A DNA stretch of 64,000 nucleotides from Oerskovia turbata (lineage in GTDB: Bacteria > Actinomycetota > Actinomycetes > Actinomycetales > Cellulomonadaceae): positions 16,250-80,249 of the forward strand of contig NZ_JOFV01000015.1 of the NCBI RefSeq assembly GCF_000718325.1, read 5' to 3'. A program made the translations under genes and the position numbers. How positions within the stretch are numbered: the first letter of the stretch is position 1; every line of letters starts with the position of its first letter. The notes below the pieces were generated by a model. That model was not told the DNA's origin. It made no database searches and worked only from the letters and a program-made list of their open reading frames with translations. Shown here in pieces: positions 1 to 8,556 of the stretch.

Positions 1-21
1 GATCCTACGAGGAGGTTCCAC

Positions 22-690
22 GTGCGTGCAGCAGTAGTGGTCAGGCCTGCGGTCGGTGACGACCTCCCTGGTGTCGCTGCACTCTGTGCCGAGGCGAGGC
101 GCGAGTCCGCGGCCGGTCCTCAGGTCTGCCTCTCCGACGAGTCCAAGCTGGTCCGCCAGCTCAGGGTCCTGCTGTCGGTCCCCGGCGGCACTGCCCTCGT
201 GGCCTTCCACGACGACGTCCCGGTCGGCTTCCTCCTCGCCCGCGTGCTCGACCCGCACCTCTTCAACGACGAGCCGAGCCTGTACATCGAGGCGCTCTAC
301 GTGTCACAGGACGCGCGACGTCGCGGGGTCGGGCACGCACTGCTCACGGCGACCGCCGACCTTGCGGCCGAGCACGGCGCGATCGACGTCTTCTCGGTGC
401 CGATCCCGGGCTCGCGGGGCGTGCAGCGCTTCCTCGCTCGGCTCGGCTTCGCGCCGGCCGCCGGGCACCGCGTGGTCTCGACGTCGGTGCTCCAGCGCCG
501 GCTCGCCGCCGACTCGGGGACGCTGCGTCGGGGCGCCCGTAGCCTCGAAGACCTCATCGCGCGTCGCCGCAAGGCGCGGACCGACGGCCAGACGGGGCCC
601 GTCGACCTCCGGGCCTTCCAGGACGACTACCGTCGCGAGGCCGCCGCAGGTCTCGACGCACCGCTCGTGAGCGAGCCCGCGGCCCGCTGA
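22..690 (+). CDS. GNAT-family N-acyltransferase
   Basis: Cytosolic acyltransferase of 222 residues; the family moves an acyl group, usually acetyl from acetyl-CoA, to an amine. The substrate cannot be read from the sequence. The GNAT fold spans about residues 8-160: the strand YIEALYVSQ is followed by RRRGVGHALL, the motif A pyrophosphate loop (R-x-x-G-x-G), and RFLARLGFAPA is the usual C-terminal GNAT strand and helix. Residues 165-222 are an extra Arg-rich tail outside the fold. The GTG start is chosen because AGGAGGT at 10-16 lies five bases upstream. It converges on the next gene across a strong hairpin. The family is secure; the specific role is unknown. Confidence 0.85.
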   Translation: MRAAVVVRPAVGDDLPGVAALCAEARRESAAGPQVCLSDESKLVRQLRVLLSVPGGTALVAFHDDVPVGFLLARVLDPHLFNDEPSLYIEALYVSQDARRRGVGHALLTATADLAAEHGAIDVFSVPIPGSRGVQRFLARLGFAPAAGHRVVSTSVLQRRLAADSGTLRRGARSLEDLIARRRKARTDGQTGPVDLRAFQDDYRREAAAGLDAPLVSEPAAR

Positions 691-701
691 CCCCGGTCCC
701 G

Positions 702-738
702 CGAGGAGCCCGGCTCGACCCATGAGCCGGGCTCCTCG
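702..738. terminator. Bidirectional hairpin terminator
   Basis: Perfect 15-bp inverted repeat (702-716 with 724-738) with a 7-base loop, between the convergent GNAT and thioesterase genes. There is no long T tract, which is normal in actinobacteria. Confidence 0.8.
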
Positions 739-800
739 TCGTCCGGACGCCGTGGCGTCGTGGCCGGGCGGGCCCCTGGACGTGCGCGCGCGACAGCAGG

Positions 801-1247
801 TCAGCGCCCGTCGAGCACCATGCACGTCAGGCGTGCGGTGCACACGCGTCGGGCCTCGTCGTCGACCACGACGATCTCGTAGCTCGCGGTGGTGCGCCCG
901 AGGTGGAGCGCGGTCGCGACGCCGTGCACCGTGCCCGAGCGCACCCCGCGGTGGTGTGTGGCGTTGATCTCGATGCCCACCGCCGCGCGGCCCTCGCCCG
1001 CGTGGATCTGGGCCGCGATCGAGCCCAGGGTCTCGGCGAGCACGACCGACGCGCCGCCGTGCAGCAGCCCCGCAGGCTGGGTGTTCCCGGCGACCGGCAT
1101 GCTGCCTGCCACACGGTTCGGGGCGACGTCGTCGAGCGTGATGCCCATGCGCTCGATGAGGGTGCCCACGGTGCTCGCACGCAGCGCCTCGAGCGCCGCG
1201 TCGTCAGGGGAGGTGGTCGGGCTCTCGGCTCCGTACGTGTCAGTCAT
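801..1247 (-). CDS. PaaI-type hotdog-fold thioesterase
   Basis: Likely acyl-CoA thioesterase of the PaaI/YdiI group, 148 residues, the usual size. The hallmark is PAGLLHGGASVVLAETLGS: an HGG loop followed by the Ala/Ser-rich hotdog helix, then GIEINATHHRGVRSG, the strand that lines the acyl tunnel. The physiological acyl-CoA is not evident. The open frame continues ten codons upstream, but the ATG at 1247 is preferred: the upstream codons would overlap the divergent polA promoter and add residues unlike the family. It is divergent from polA with only 19 bases between start codons, so the two promoters must interleave. Confidence 0.85.
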   Translation of the reverse strand: MTDTYGAESPTTSPDDAALEALRASTVGTLIERMGITLDDVAPNRVAGSMPVAGNTQPAGLLHGGASVVLAETLGSIAAQIHAGEGRAAVGIEINATHHRGVRSGTVHGVATALHLGRTTASYEIVVVDDEARRVCTARLTCMVLDGR

Positions 1248-1253
1248 AGCGGA

Positions 1254-1259
1254 TAGGTT
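1254..1259 (+). promoter_or_regulatory. Leaderless -10 element of polA
   Basis: TAGGTT followed by seven bases and the GTG at 1267. It fixes the polA start far downstream of the first open codon of the frame. Confidence 0.6.
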
Positions 1260-1266
1260 TGCACTC

Positions 1267-3945
1267 GTGACCACCACTGCGCGACCTCGCCTCCTGCTGA
1301 TCGACGGACACTCGATGGCCTACCGGGCCTACTTCGCCCTGCCGGTCGAGAAGTTCTCGACGACCACCGGACAGTCGACGAACGCCGTCTACGGGTTCGT
1401 CTCGATGCTGACGAACCTGCTGCGCGACGAGAAGCCGACGCACGTCGCGGTCGCGTTCGACGCAGGGCGCGCGTCGTTCCGCACCGAGGTCCTTCCGACG
1501 TACAAGGGCACGCGCGACGCGAGCCCCGAGCCCTTCAAGGGGCAGGTCCCGCTCATCAAGGACATCCTCGCGACGCTCAACGTCCCCGTCCTGCAGAAGG
1601 AGAACTTCGAGGCGGACGACATCTTCGCGACTCTCGCGACCCAGGCCGCGGCCGTGGGCATGGAGGTCCTGATCTGCTCGGGGGACCGCGACTCGTTCCA
1701 GCTCGTCCGCGACGACGTCACGGTGCTCTACCCGAAGGTGGGCGTCTCGACGCTCGCGCGCATGACGCCTGACGCGGTGCTCGAGAAGTACGGCGTCCCG
1801 CCCGAGCGTTACCCGGACCTCGCGGCCCTCGTGGGGGAGACGAGCGACAACCTCCCCGGGATCCCGGGCGTGGGTCCCAAGACGGCCGCCAAGTGGATCA
1901 ACGCGTACGACGGCCTGGACGGCGTGCTCGCCTCGGCCGACAAGATCACGGGCAAGGCGGGGGAGAACCTGCGGGCCAACCTGGACCAGGTGCGCCTCAA
2001 CCGGCAGCTCAACGCCCTGCTGACGGACATGGAGCTCCCGCTCGGTCCGGACGACCTGCTGGCCCAGCCGTGGGACCGCGAGGCCATGCACCGTGTGTTC
2101 GACGCCCTGGAGTTCACGGCCCTGCGCGAGCGCTTGTTCGCGCTCGCCCCCGAGGGGGAGGAGGACGTCGAGGAGGGCTTCGACGTCTCGCTCGCGACGC
2201 TCGGGCAGGGCGAGCTCGGCGGCTGGCTCACGGCCCGCAAGGAGCGCCCCGTGGGCCTCGTGGTCGCGGGCAAGGCCGCCCCGGTCGGCGGTGACGCGTG
2301 GTCGCTCGCGGTGGCGGACGACGGCGCCGCTGCCGTCGCCGTGGACCTCGCCGACGTCGCGGTCGTCGACGAGCAGGCACTGTCGGCGTGGCTCGCGGAC
2401 GCCGACGCGCCCAAGGTGGTCCACGGCGCCAAGGCGACCTGGCACGAGCTCGCCGCTCGCGGCTTCGACCTGCAGGGTGTCGTGTTCGACACCGAGCTCG
2501 CGGCCTACCTGTGCCACCCGGATCAGCGGGGCTACGACCTGGGCGACCTCGCGATCCGGCACCTCAAGCGCGAGCTGCGCGTCGAGGAGGTCGACGAGCC
2601 CCAGGGTGCGCTCGACCTGTCGCTCGACGGCTCGGGCGAGGACAAGCGGGACGCCGTGCGAGCCACCGGCGTCCTCGACCTGTCGGAGGTCCTGGTGGGT
2701 GAGCTGCGCGATCGCGGCGCGGACCACCTGCTCAGGGACCTCGAGCTCCCGCTCGTCGACGTGCTTGCTCGCATGGAGGCGCGCGGCATCGCCGCGGACG
2801 TCGAGTACCTCACCGAGCTCGAGAAGCACTTCGGTGAGCTCGTCGCGACCGCGGCGTCCGAGGCCTACGACGTGATCGGCCGCGAGGTGAACCTGGGCTC
2901 GCCCAAGCAGCTCCAGGAGGTCCTGTTCGACCAGCTGGGTATGCCCAAGACCAAGAAGATCAAGACGGGCTACACGACGGACGCCGCTGCACTCGCGGAC
3001 CTGTTCGCCAAGACGGGCCACCCGTTCCTCGAGCACCTGCTCGCGCACCGCGACGCCACGCGCCTGCGCCAGACCGTCGAGGGCCTGCTCAAGTCGGTCG
3101 CCGCGGACGGTCGGATCCACACGACGTTCCAGCAGACCATCGCGGCGACCGGGCGGCTGAGCTCGACGGACCCGAACCTGCAGAACATCCCCATCCGCAC
3201 CGAGGCCGGCCGCCGCATCCGCCGGGCGTTCGTGGTCGGGGAGGGCTACGAGACGCTGCTGACCGCCGACTACAGCCAGATCGAGATGCGCATCATGGCG
3301 CACCTGTCGGGCGACGAGGGCCTCATCGAGGCGTTCAACTCGGGCGAGGACCTGCACAGCTACGTGGGCTCGCGCGTGTTCGACGTCCCGACCGACCAGG
3401 TCACCCCGGCCATGCGCTCCAAGATCAAGGCCATGTCCTACGGCCTGGCGTACGGCCTGTCCTCGTTCGGCCTCTCGCAGCAGCTCAACATCTCCGTCGG
3501 CGAGGCGGCTGGCCTCATGGAGGACTACTTCACGCGCTTCGGCGGCGTGCGCGACTACCTCACGGGCGTCGTCGACGAGGCCAGGGTCACGGGCTACACC
3601 GCGACGATCCTGGGTCGCCGTCGCTACCTGCCCGACCTCACGAGCGACAACCGCCAGCGCCGCGACATGGCCGAGCGCATGGCGCTCAACGCCCCCATCC
3701 AGGGCAGCGCAGCCGACATCATCAAGGTCGCGATGCTGGGCGTCCAGCGCGCGCTCGACGCCCAGGGCCTGCGCTCGCGCCTGCTCCTGCAGGTCCACGA
3801 CGAGCTCGTGGTCGAGGTCGCCCCGGGGGAGCGGGACGCCGTCGAGAAGCTCCTTCGCGACGAGATGGGCGCCGCGGCCGAGCTCTCGGTGCCGCTCGAC
3901 GTCTCCGTGGGGGCAGGGCGTACCTGGCACGACGCAGGCCACTGA
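1267..3945 (+). CDS. polA: DNA polymerase I
   Basis: Replication and repair polymerase of 892 residues. The N-terminal 5' nuclease (about residues 1-290) opens with LLLIDGHSMAYRAYFALP. The middle domain (about 310-500) matches the 3'-5' exonuclease fold in position but lacks the metal-binding DxE of Exo I and has VVHGAKATWHEL where Exo II should be, so proofreading is probably absent, as in other actinobacterial PolA. The polymerase domain is complete: motif A TADYSQIEMR, motif B RDMAERMALNAPIQGSAAD, motif C QVHDELVVE. The frame is open for 126 codons before the GTG at 1267, but homologous sequence starts at the GTG and a -10 element lies just upstream. Confidence 0.97.
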   Translation: MTTTARPRLLLIDGHSMAYRAYFALPVEKFSTTTGQSTNAVYGFVSMLTNLLRDEKPTHVAVAFDAGRASFRTEVLPTYKGTRDASPEPFKGQVPLIKDILATLNVPVLQKENFEADDIFATLATQAAAVGMEVLICSGDRDSFQLVRDDVTVLYPKVGVSTLARMTPDAVLEKYGVPPERYPDLAALVGETSDNLPGIPGVGPKTAAKWINAYDGLDGVLASADKITGKAGENLRANLDQVRLNRQLNALLTDMELPLGPDDLLAQPWDREAMHRVFDALEFTALRERLFALAPEGEEDVEEGFDVSLATLGQGELGGWLTARKERPVGLVVAGKAAPVGGDAWSLAVADDGAAAVAVDLADVAVVDEQALSAWLADADAPKVVHGAKATWHELAARGFDLQGVVFDTELAAYLCHPDQRGYDLGDLAIRHLKRELRVEEVDEPQGALDLSLDGSGEDKRDAVRATGVLDLSEVLVGELRDRGADHLLRDLELPLVDVLARMEARGIAADVEYLTELEKHFGELVATAASEAYDVIGREVNLGSPKQLQEVLFDQLGMPKTKKIKTGYTTDAAALADLFAKTGHPFLEHLLAHRDATRLRQTVEGLLKSVAADGRIHTTFQQTIAATGRLSSTDPNLQNIPIRTEAGRRIRRAFVVGEGYETLLTADYSQIEMRIMAHLSGDEGLIEAFNSGEDLHSYVGSRVFDVPTDQVTPAMRSKIKAMSYGLAYGLSSFGLSQQLNISVGEAAGLMEDYFTRFGGVRDYLTGVVDEARVTGYTATILGRRRYLPDLTSDNRQRRDMAERMALNAPIQGSAADIIKVAMLGVQRALDAQGLRSRLLLQVHDELVVEVAPGERDAVEKLLRDEMGAAAELSVPLDVSVGAGRTWHDAGH

Positions 3946-3956
3946 GCCGCAGACCC

Positions 3957-3992
3957 GGCGCCGGGAGGGTCCGCGAGTCCCTGCCCGGCGCC
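3957..3992. terminator. Hairpin terminator between polA and methyltransferase
   Basis: Inverted repeat GGCGCCGGGAGGG (3957-3969) with CCCTGCCCGGCGCC (3979-3992), one bulged C. It serves the convergent ends of polA and the methyltransferase gene. Confidence 0.7.
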
Positions 3993-4006
3993 GTCGGCGC
4001 GGGAGC

Positions 4007-4816
4007 TCAGGCGGTCCGCCGCGCCCGGAAGATCGCCGTGCCCGGCAGGTATGCTCCCCGCACCGGCCCCCAGCCACCCCAGACCTCCTGGTTGTCGACG
4101 GGCCACTCGGGCTCGACCACGTCCTCGATCACGAGTCCGGCGCCCACGACCTCACGCACGTGGTCTCCGAACGTGCGGTGGTACTCGGCGTAGGTCACGC
4201 GACCGCCCGTGTCGGTCTCGACGTAGGGGCGCCGGTCGAAGTAGGAGCGGTTCGCCGTCAGCCCGTGCTCGCTCGGGTCGTCGGGGAACGCCCAGCGCGA
4301 CGGGTGGGTCACCGAGAACACCCAGACCCCGCCGGGGCGCAGGACGCGGGCGGCCTCCCGGTGGATCGCGGCGGCGTCGGGCACGAAGGGGATGGCGCCG
4401 AACGACGTGAACGCGACGTCGAAGCTCGCGTCCGCGAACGGGAGCCTGCGCGCGTCGGCCTGGACGAGCGGCACGGCGACGCCCGTCGCGGCGTTGAGCC
4501 GTGCTCCTGTGGCGAGCATTCCGCCCGACACGTCCGTCGCGACCACCTCGACGCCGCGTGACGCGAGCCAGCGCGAGCACTGAGCCGCGCCCGCGCCGAC
4601 CTCGAGCACCCGGCGGCCGTCGAGGTCGCCCAGCAGGTGCGCCTCGGACTCGCGCAACCCCTCGGGGCACCAGCAGAAGTCGACCGCCCCGAGGAAGTCG
4701 CCGTGCTCGTCGAGGTACTCCTCCGCGTTCGCGTCCCACCACGTGCGGCCCGCGGCTCCGCCCTGCTCGGCAGGCACGTCGCGGTACCCGACCGACCCGA
4801 TCGTCTCATCCGTCAT
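4007..4816 (-). CDS. Class I SAM-dependent methyltransferase
   Basis: Cytosolic methyltransferase of 269 residues with the Rossmann-like fold of the UbiE/Methyltransf_11 group. SAM-binding motif I is VLEVGAGAAQCSRWLASRG; motif II includes ADARRLPFADASFDVAFTS; the later post-motif strand is VLRPGGVWVFSVTHPSRW. The HPSRW stretch and the aromatic segment near residue 190 suggest a small-molecule substrate, but none can be named. It stands alone: it converges on polA and is divergent from pfkA. A -10 like element six bases before the ATG suggests a leaderless mRNA. Confidence 0.87.
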   Translation of the reverse strand: MTDETIGSVGYRDVPAEQGGAAGRTWWDANAEEYLDEHGDFLGAVDFCWCPEGLRESEAHLLGDLDGRRVLEVGAGAAQCSRWLASRGVEVVATDVSGGMLATGARLNAATGVAVPLVQADARRLPFADASFDVAFTSFGAIPFVPDAAAIHREAARVLRPGGVWVFSVTHPSRWAFPDDPSEHGLTANRSYFDRRPYVETDTGGRVTYAEYHRTFGDHVREVVGAGLVIEDVVEPEWPVDNQEVWGGWGPVRGAYLPGTAIFRARRTA

Positions 4817-4822
4817 GCATCC

Positions 4823-4828
4823 ATCGTC
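4823..4828 (-). promoter_or_regulatory. Possible leaderless -10 of the methyltransferase
   Basis: GACGAT on the minus strand, six bases before the ATG at 4816. The match to TANNNT is weak, but the spacing equals that of other leaderless genes in the window. Confidence 0.35.
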
Positions 4829-4947
4829 TCGCGAGGAGGGTCGTTCCGCGGCATCGCCCCAGGTGGTCGATAGGGTGGGGGCTGGTCGGTCGAGCGATGG
4901 CGCTGGTCCGCCTTCCGACGATCACTCATCACGAGACGAGGTTCGAG

Positions 4948-5973
4948 TTGCGCATCGGTCTGCTCACAGGTGGCGGGGACTGCCCCGGTTTGAACGCGGC
5001 CATCAGGGCCGTCGTCAAGCAGGGGATGGGCGAGTACGGACACACCATCATCGGGTTCCGCAACGGCTGGAAGGGTGTCGTCGACGGCGACATCATCCCG
5101 CTCGGGCGTCAGGACATCCGCAACGTGCTCCCCGTGGGGGGGACGCTCCTGGGGACGGCTCGCTTCCACCCCCACGCCTCCGACGGCGGGATCGACGCGG
5201 TCCTCGCGACGGTCGAGGCCGAGCGTCTCGACGCCATGATCTGCATCGGCGGCGACGGCACGCTGCACGCCGCGAGCAAGGTCGCGGACGCGGGCGTCAA
5301 CATCGTCGCGATCCCCAAGACGATCGACAACGACGTGGAGGGCACCGACCTGTCGATCGGCTTCCACACGGCAGTCAACATCGCGACCGAGGCGATCGAC
5401 CGCGTCCACACGACCGCGGAGAGCCACAACCGCGTCATGGTCGTCGAGGTCATGGGGCGCCACGCGGGCTGGATCGCCGTGAACGCCGGCATCGCCGGTG
5501 GTGCCGAGGTCGTGCTCGCTCCCGAGGACCCGTTCGACATGGACGCCATCGAGAAGTTCCTGCGCCACCGTCACCGCGCGCACGCCAACTTCTCGATCGT
5601 GGTCGTCGCGGAGGGGGCCGTGCCGCGTGAGGGAAGCAGCATGAACTTCACGCAGGAGCTCGGCAAGTACGGCGAGATCATCGCGGGGTCGATCGGGGAG
5701 CGCGTCTCGGCCGAGATCGCCCGGCGGACCGGGTTCGACACGCGTCTGACCGTGCTCGGTCACGTCCAGCGCGGTGGGGAGCCGACCCCGACGGACCGTA
5801 TCCTCGGCAGCCGGTTCGGCGTGGCCGCGGTCGACGCGATCTCGCGGGGCGAGTCGAAGGTCATGACGGCGCTGCGCGGGGAGAGCGTCGTGCTCGTCCC
5901 GCTCGACGAGATCGCCGGCAAGGTCAAGCACGTTCCCGCCGAGTTGCTGCGGGTCGCGCACGCCCTGTCCTGA
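4948..5973 (+). CDS. pfkA: 6-phosphofructokinase
   Basis: Phosphorylates fructose 6-phosphate to the 1,6-bisphosphate in glycolysis. The 341 residues equal the usual actinobacterial length. The N terminus RIGLLTGGGDCPGLNA is the donor-binding loop, PKTIDND carries the catalytic Asp, and MGRHAGWIA and GHVQRGGEPTPTDR bind the sugar phosphate. The donor is ambiguous: the GGDG sequence is typical of ATP enzymes, but Lys in PKTIDND is the residue found in pyrophosphate-dependent enzymes. The TTG at 4948 is chosen because it gives the standard family N terminus and GAGG lies upstream; an in-frame ATG at 4897 would add 17 residues. Confidence 0.93.
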   Translation: MRIGLLTGGGDCPGLNAAIRAVVKQGMGEYGHTIIGFRNGWKGVVDGDIIPLGRQDIRNVLPVGGTLLGTARFHPHASDGGIDAVLATVEAERLDAMICIGGDGTLHAASKVADAGVNIVAIPKTIDNDVEGTDLSIGFHTAVNIATEAIDRVHTTAESHNRVMVVEVMGRHAGWIAVNAGIAGGAEVVLAPEDPFDMDAIEKFLRHRHRAHANFSIVVVAEGAVPREGSSMNFTQELGKYGEIIAGSIGERVSAEIARRTGFDTRLTVLGHVQRGGEPTPTDRILGSRFGVAAVDAISRGESKVMTALRGESVVLVPLDEIAGKVKHVPAELLRVAHALS

Positions 5974-6001
5974 CCTTGGCCCCTGCCTCGACGGCGAACT
6001 T

Positions 6002-6038
6002 GCGAAGGCCGCCCGTGGACCCCGCGGGCGGCCTTCGC
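6002..6038 (+). terminator. pfkA terminator
   Basis: Perfect 14-bp inverted repeat (6002-6015 with 6025-6038) with a 9-base loop, 28 bases after the pfkA stop. Confidence 0.8.
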
Positions 6039-6136
6039 GCGCCCGTGCTCCAGGCAGCGCACGGGACCCGGGGCGGTGGTCGGACGGGCGTCGCCGCGGC
6101 GAGCGGGTGAGAGCGCGTGCACCGGTCCGGCTCCCT

Positions 6137-6166
6137 TTGACCGCGTCGCCTTTCCGTCGATAAGAT
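6137..6166 (+). promoter_or_regulatory. rpsA promoter
   Basis: TTGACC (6137-6142), an 18-base spacer and TAAGAT (6161-6166). This is the closest match to the housekeeping consensus in the window. It implies a 5' leader of about 165 bases. Confidence 0.7.
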
Positions 6167-6338
6167 GTCTGACGGTGCAGTGCGCCTACCGCCCTACCTC
6201 CTGCCTGAGACGTGACGCGTCCGTCGTCTTCGTCGTGGCGGGGCCGTTCCGTGCTCGGAGCGGAGGTCACCGGTGGTGACCACCACAGCAGCATCCCTAT
6301 CCGAACTACTTCCTGTCCGCATCGGAGCATCGAACTCA

Positions 6339-7808
6339 ATGACCATCTCCACCCCCGCGAAGTCCGCACCTCAGGTTGCCATCAACGACATCGGCACCGA
6401 AGAGGACTTCCTTGCCGCCATCGACGCCACCATCAAGTACTTCAATGACGGTGACATCGTCGAAGGCACGATCGTCAAGGTCGACCGTGACGAGGTTCTC
6501 CTCGACATCGGCTACAAGACCGAGGGCGTCATCCCCTCCCGCGAGCTGTCCATCAAGCACGACGTGGACCCCGGGGACGTCGTCAAGGTCGGTGACGCAG
6601 TCGAGGCCCTCGTCCTCCAGAAGGAGGACAAGGAAGGTCGCCTGATCCTCTCCAAGAAGCGCGCTCAGTACGAGCGTGCCTGGGGCACGATCGAGAAGAT
6701 CAAGGAAGAGGACGGCGTCGTCACCGGCACCGTCATCGAGGTCGTCAAGGGCGGCCTCATCCTCGACATCGGTCTGCGCGGCTTCCTGCCCGCGTCGCTG
6801 GTGGAGATGCGCCGCGTCCGCGACCTCCAGCCGTACGTCGGCAAGGAGATCGAGGCGAAGATCATCGAGCTCGACAAGAACCGCAACAACGTCGTCCTGT
6901 CGCGTCGTGCGTGGCTCGAGCAGACGCAGTCCGAGGTTCGCTCGACCTTCCTGCAGACCCTGCAGAAGGGCCAGGTGCGCCCCGGTGTCGTCTCCTCGAT
7001 CGTCAACTTCGGTGCGTTCGTGGACCTCGGCGGCGTCGACGGTCTGGTGCACGTCTCCGAGCTGTCCTGGAAGCACATCGACCACCCCTCCGAGGTCGTC
7101 GAGGTGGGCCAGGAGGTCACGGTCGAGGTCCTGGACGTCGACTTCGACCGCGAGCGCGTCTCCCTGTCGCTGAAGGCGACGCAGGAGGACCCGTGGCAGA
7201 CCTTCGCTCGTACGCACGCCATCGGTCAGGTCGTGCCGGGCAAGGTCACGAAGCTCGTCCCGTTCGGTGCGTTCGTGCGCGTCGAGGACGGCATCGAGGG
7301 CCTCGTGCACATCTCCGAGCTGGCTGTCCGTCACGTCGAGCTGCCCGAGCAGGTCGTCAACGTCGGTGACGAGGTCTTCGTCAAGGTCATCGACATCGAC
7401 CTCGAGCGTCGCCGCATCTCGCTGTCGCTCAAGCAGGCCAACGAGGGCGTGGACCCGGAGTCGGACGACTTCGACCCCGCGCTGTACGGCATGGCTGCCG
7501 AGTACGACGAGCAGGGGAACTACAAGTACCCCGAGGGCTTCGACCCCGAGACCAACGAGTGGCTCGAGGGCTTCGAGGCGCAGCGCGAGACGTGGGAGTC
7601 GCAGTACGCGAAGGCTCACGAGCGCTGGGAGGCTCACCGCAAGCAGGTCGCCGAGGCTCTCAAGGCCGACGACGAGGCTGCGACCTCGGGCGAGTCCGCC
7701 AGCTCCGCTGCCACCTACTCCTCGACCCCGGTCCAGGACGAGGCTGCCGGCACGCTGGCTTCCGACGAGGCGCTCGCCGCTCTGCGCGAGAAGCTCACCG
7801 GTAACTGA
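6339..7808 (+). CDS. rpsA: 30S ribosomal protein S1
   Basis: mRNA-binding ribosomal protein of 489 residues with four S1 (OB-fold) domains, the usual actinobacterial form rather than the six of E. coli. The repeats begin near residues 35, 120, 205 and 290; clear units are GDIVEGTIVKVDRDEVLLDI, VRPGVVSSIVNFGAFVDLGG and VVPGKVTKLVPFGAFVRVED. The acidic, low-complexity C terminus is typical. The ATG at 6339 gives the family N terminus; 22 open codons upstream are leader. There is no strong Shine-Dalgarno sequence, only GGAG ending 11 bases before the start. The gene has its own promoter and terminator. Confidence 0.97.
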   Translation: MTISTPAKSAPQVAINDIGTEEDFLAAIDATIKYFNDGDIVEGTIVKVDRDEVLLDIGYKTEGVIPSRELSIKHDVDPGDVVKVGDAVEALVLQKEDKEGRLILSKKRAQYERAWGTIEKIKEEDGVVTGTVIEVVKGGLILDIGLRGFLPASLVEMRRVRDLQPYVGKEIEAKIIELDKNRNNVVLSRRAWLEQTQSEVRSTFLQTLQKGQVRPGVVSSIVNFGAFVDLGGVDGLVHVSELSWKHIDHPSEVVEVGQEVTVEVLDVDFDRERVSLSLKATQEDPWQTFARTHAIGQVVPGKVTKLVPFGAFVRVEDGIEGLVHISELAVRHVELPEQVVNVGDEVFVKVIDIDLERRRISLSLKQANEGVDPESDDFDPALYGMAAEYDEQGNYKYPEGFDPETNEWLEGFEAQRETWESQYAKAHERWEAHRKQVAEALKADDEAATSGESASSAATYSSTPVQDEAAGTLASDEALAALREKLTGN

Positions 7809-7847
7809 TCTCCTCCTGGCCTCACAGCCAGGGTGATGTCATGACGA

Positions 7848-7873
7848 GGCCCGCCACCTTCGGGTGGCGGGCC
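7848..7873 (+). terminator. rpsA terminator
   Basis: Perfect 11-bp stem closed by a TTCG tetraloop (7848-7858 with 7863-7873), followed by a T-rich stretch. A four-base outer stem extends it. Confidence 0.9.
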
Positions 7874-7938
7874 TTCGTCGTCCCCGGAGACGACTCCTTC
7901 CCGTCGCGGACGAGGGGCCGGCGTGCCGTAGCTCCCCC

Positions 7939-7944
7939 TAGGCT
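7939..7944 (+). promoter_or_regulatory. Leaderless -10 of the Nudix gene
   Basis: TAGGCT, six bases before the ATG at 7951. A transcript starting at that spacing could not contain the in-frame GTG at 7945, so the ATG is the likely start. Confidence 0.6.
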
Positions 7945-7950
7945 GTGACG

Positions 7951-8544
7951 ATGCCGTGGACCACCGAGAGCACCCGCACCGCCTACGAGAACTCCTGGAT
8001 CAGGGTGCGGGAGGATCGTGTGACCCGTCCCGACGGGGCGCCGGGCATCTACGGGGTCGTCGAGCTCCGTTGGCCTGCGGTCTTCGTCGTGGCCCTCACG
8101 GACGCTGACGAGGTGGTGCTCGTGACGCAGCACCGCTACACCACCGACACCCTCTCGATCGAGGTCCCGGCCGGGGCGAGCGACGGTGAGGACCCTCTGG
8201 TCGCCGCCCAGCGAGAGCTGCTCGAGGAGACGGGGCTCCGCGCCCGGGAGTGGGTGCGGGTCGGCGGGATGGATGCTCTCATCGGGGTCGCGAAGGCCCC
8301 TGAGCACGTGTTCGTGGCTCGAGGGCTGTCGGGGGCGTTGGACCGGTTGGTGACCGGCGGGCGCGGCGCACCGGGGCGCGCGGTGCAGGGGCCGTCGTCC
8401 AGTCAGGCGGAGGAGGGGATCTCGCGTGTCGAGGCCGTCCCGTTCGCCGACGTGCTGACGATGATCTCGGCAGGGACCATCCGTGACGGGGAGACGATCG
8501 CGGCCCTCGCTCTCGCGGGGCTCTGGCTGGGCCGGTTCGCCTGA
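7951..8544 (+). CDS. Nudix hydrolase, ADP-ribose pyrophosphatase-like
   Basis: Hydrolyses a nucleoside diphosphate linked to another moiety; the closest recognisable type is ADP-ribose pyrophosphatase. 197 residues. The order N-terminal beta sheet, EVPAG, Nudix box is that of this subgroup. The box AQRELLEETGL has all catalytic Glu residues (RE-x-x-EE), but the first half, GASDGED, is one residue shorter than the standard G-x5-E. The segment RAVQGPSSSQAEEGIS is less typical. The ATG at 7951 is preferred over the GTG at 7945 from the promoter position. The gene ends 12 bases from the convergent ABC transporter. Confidence 0.85.
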   Translation: MPWTTESTRTAYENSWIRVREDRVTRPDGAPGIYGVVELRWPAVFVVALTDADEVVLVTQHRYTTDTLSIEVPAGASDGEDPLVAAQRELLEETGLRAREWVRVGGMDALIGVAKAPEHVFVARGLSGALDRLVTGGRGAPGRAVQGPSSSQAEEGISRVEAVPFADVLTMISAGTIRDGETIAALALAGLWLGRFA

Positions 8545-8556
8545 CCCTGGCGGCCG

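Larger units (their letters stand above)
5974..6338 (+). other. pfkA-rpsA intergenic region (365 bases)
   Basis: Holds the pfkA terminator (6002-6038), a good sigma-A type promoter (6137-6166) and a long rpsA leader. No coding sequence is supported. Confidence 0.6.

Noticed and set aside
1240..4077. A 945-codon minus-strand frame opposite polA
   Set aside because: Arg/Val/Glu/His-biased shadow frame that mirrors polA; no domain and no start signal.
6273..6338. A 22-codon N-terminal extension of ribosomal protein S1
   Set aside because: The family N terminus begins at ATG 6339 and the extension lies in the mRNA leader.
4813..6369. A 518-codon minus-strand frame opposite pfkA
   Set aside because: Shadow of pfkA caused by high GC3; its composition is typical of antisense frames.
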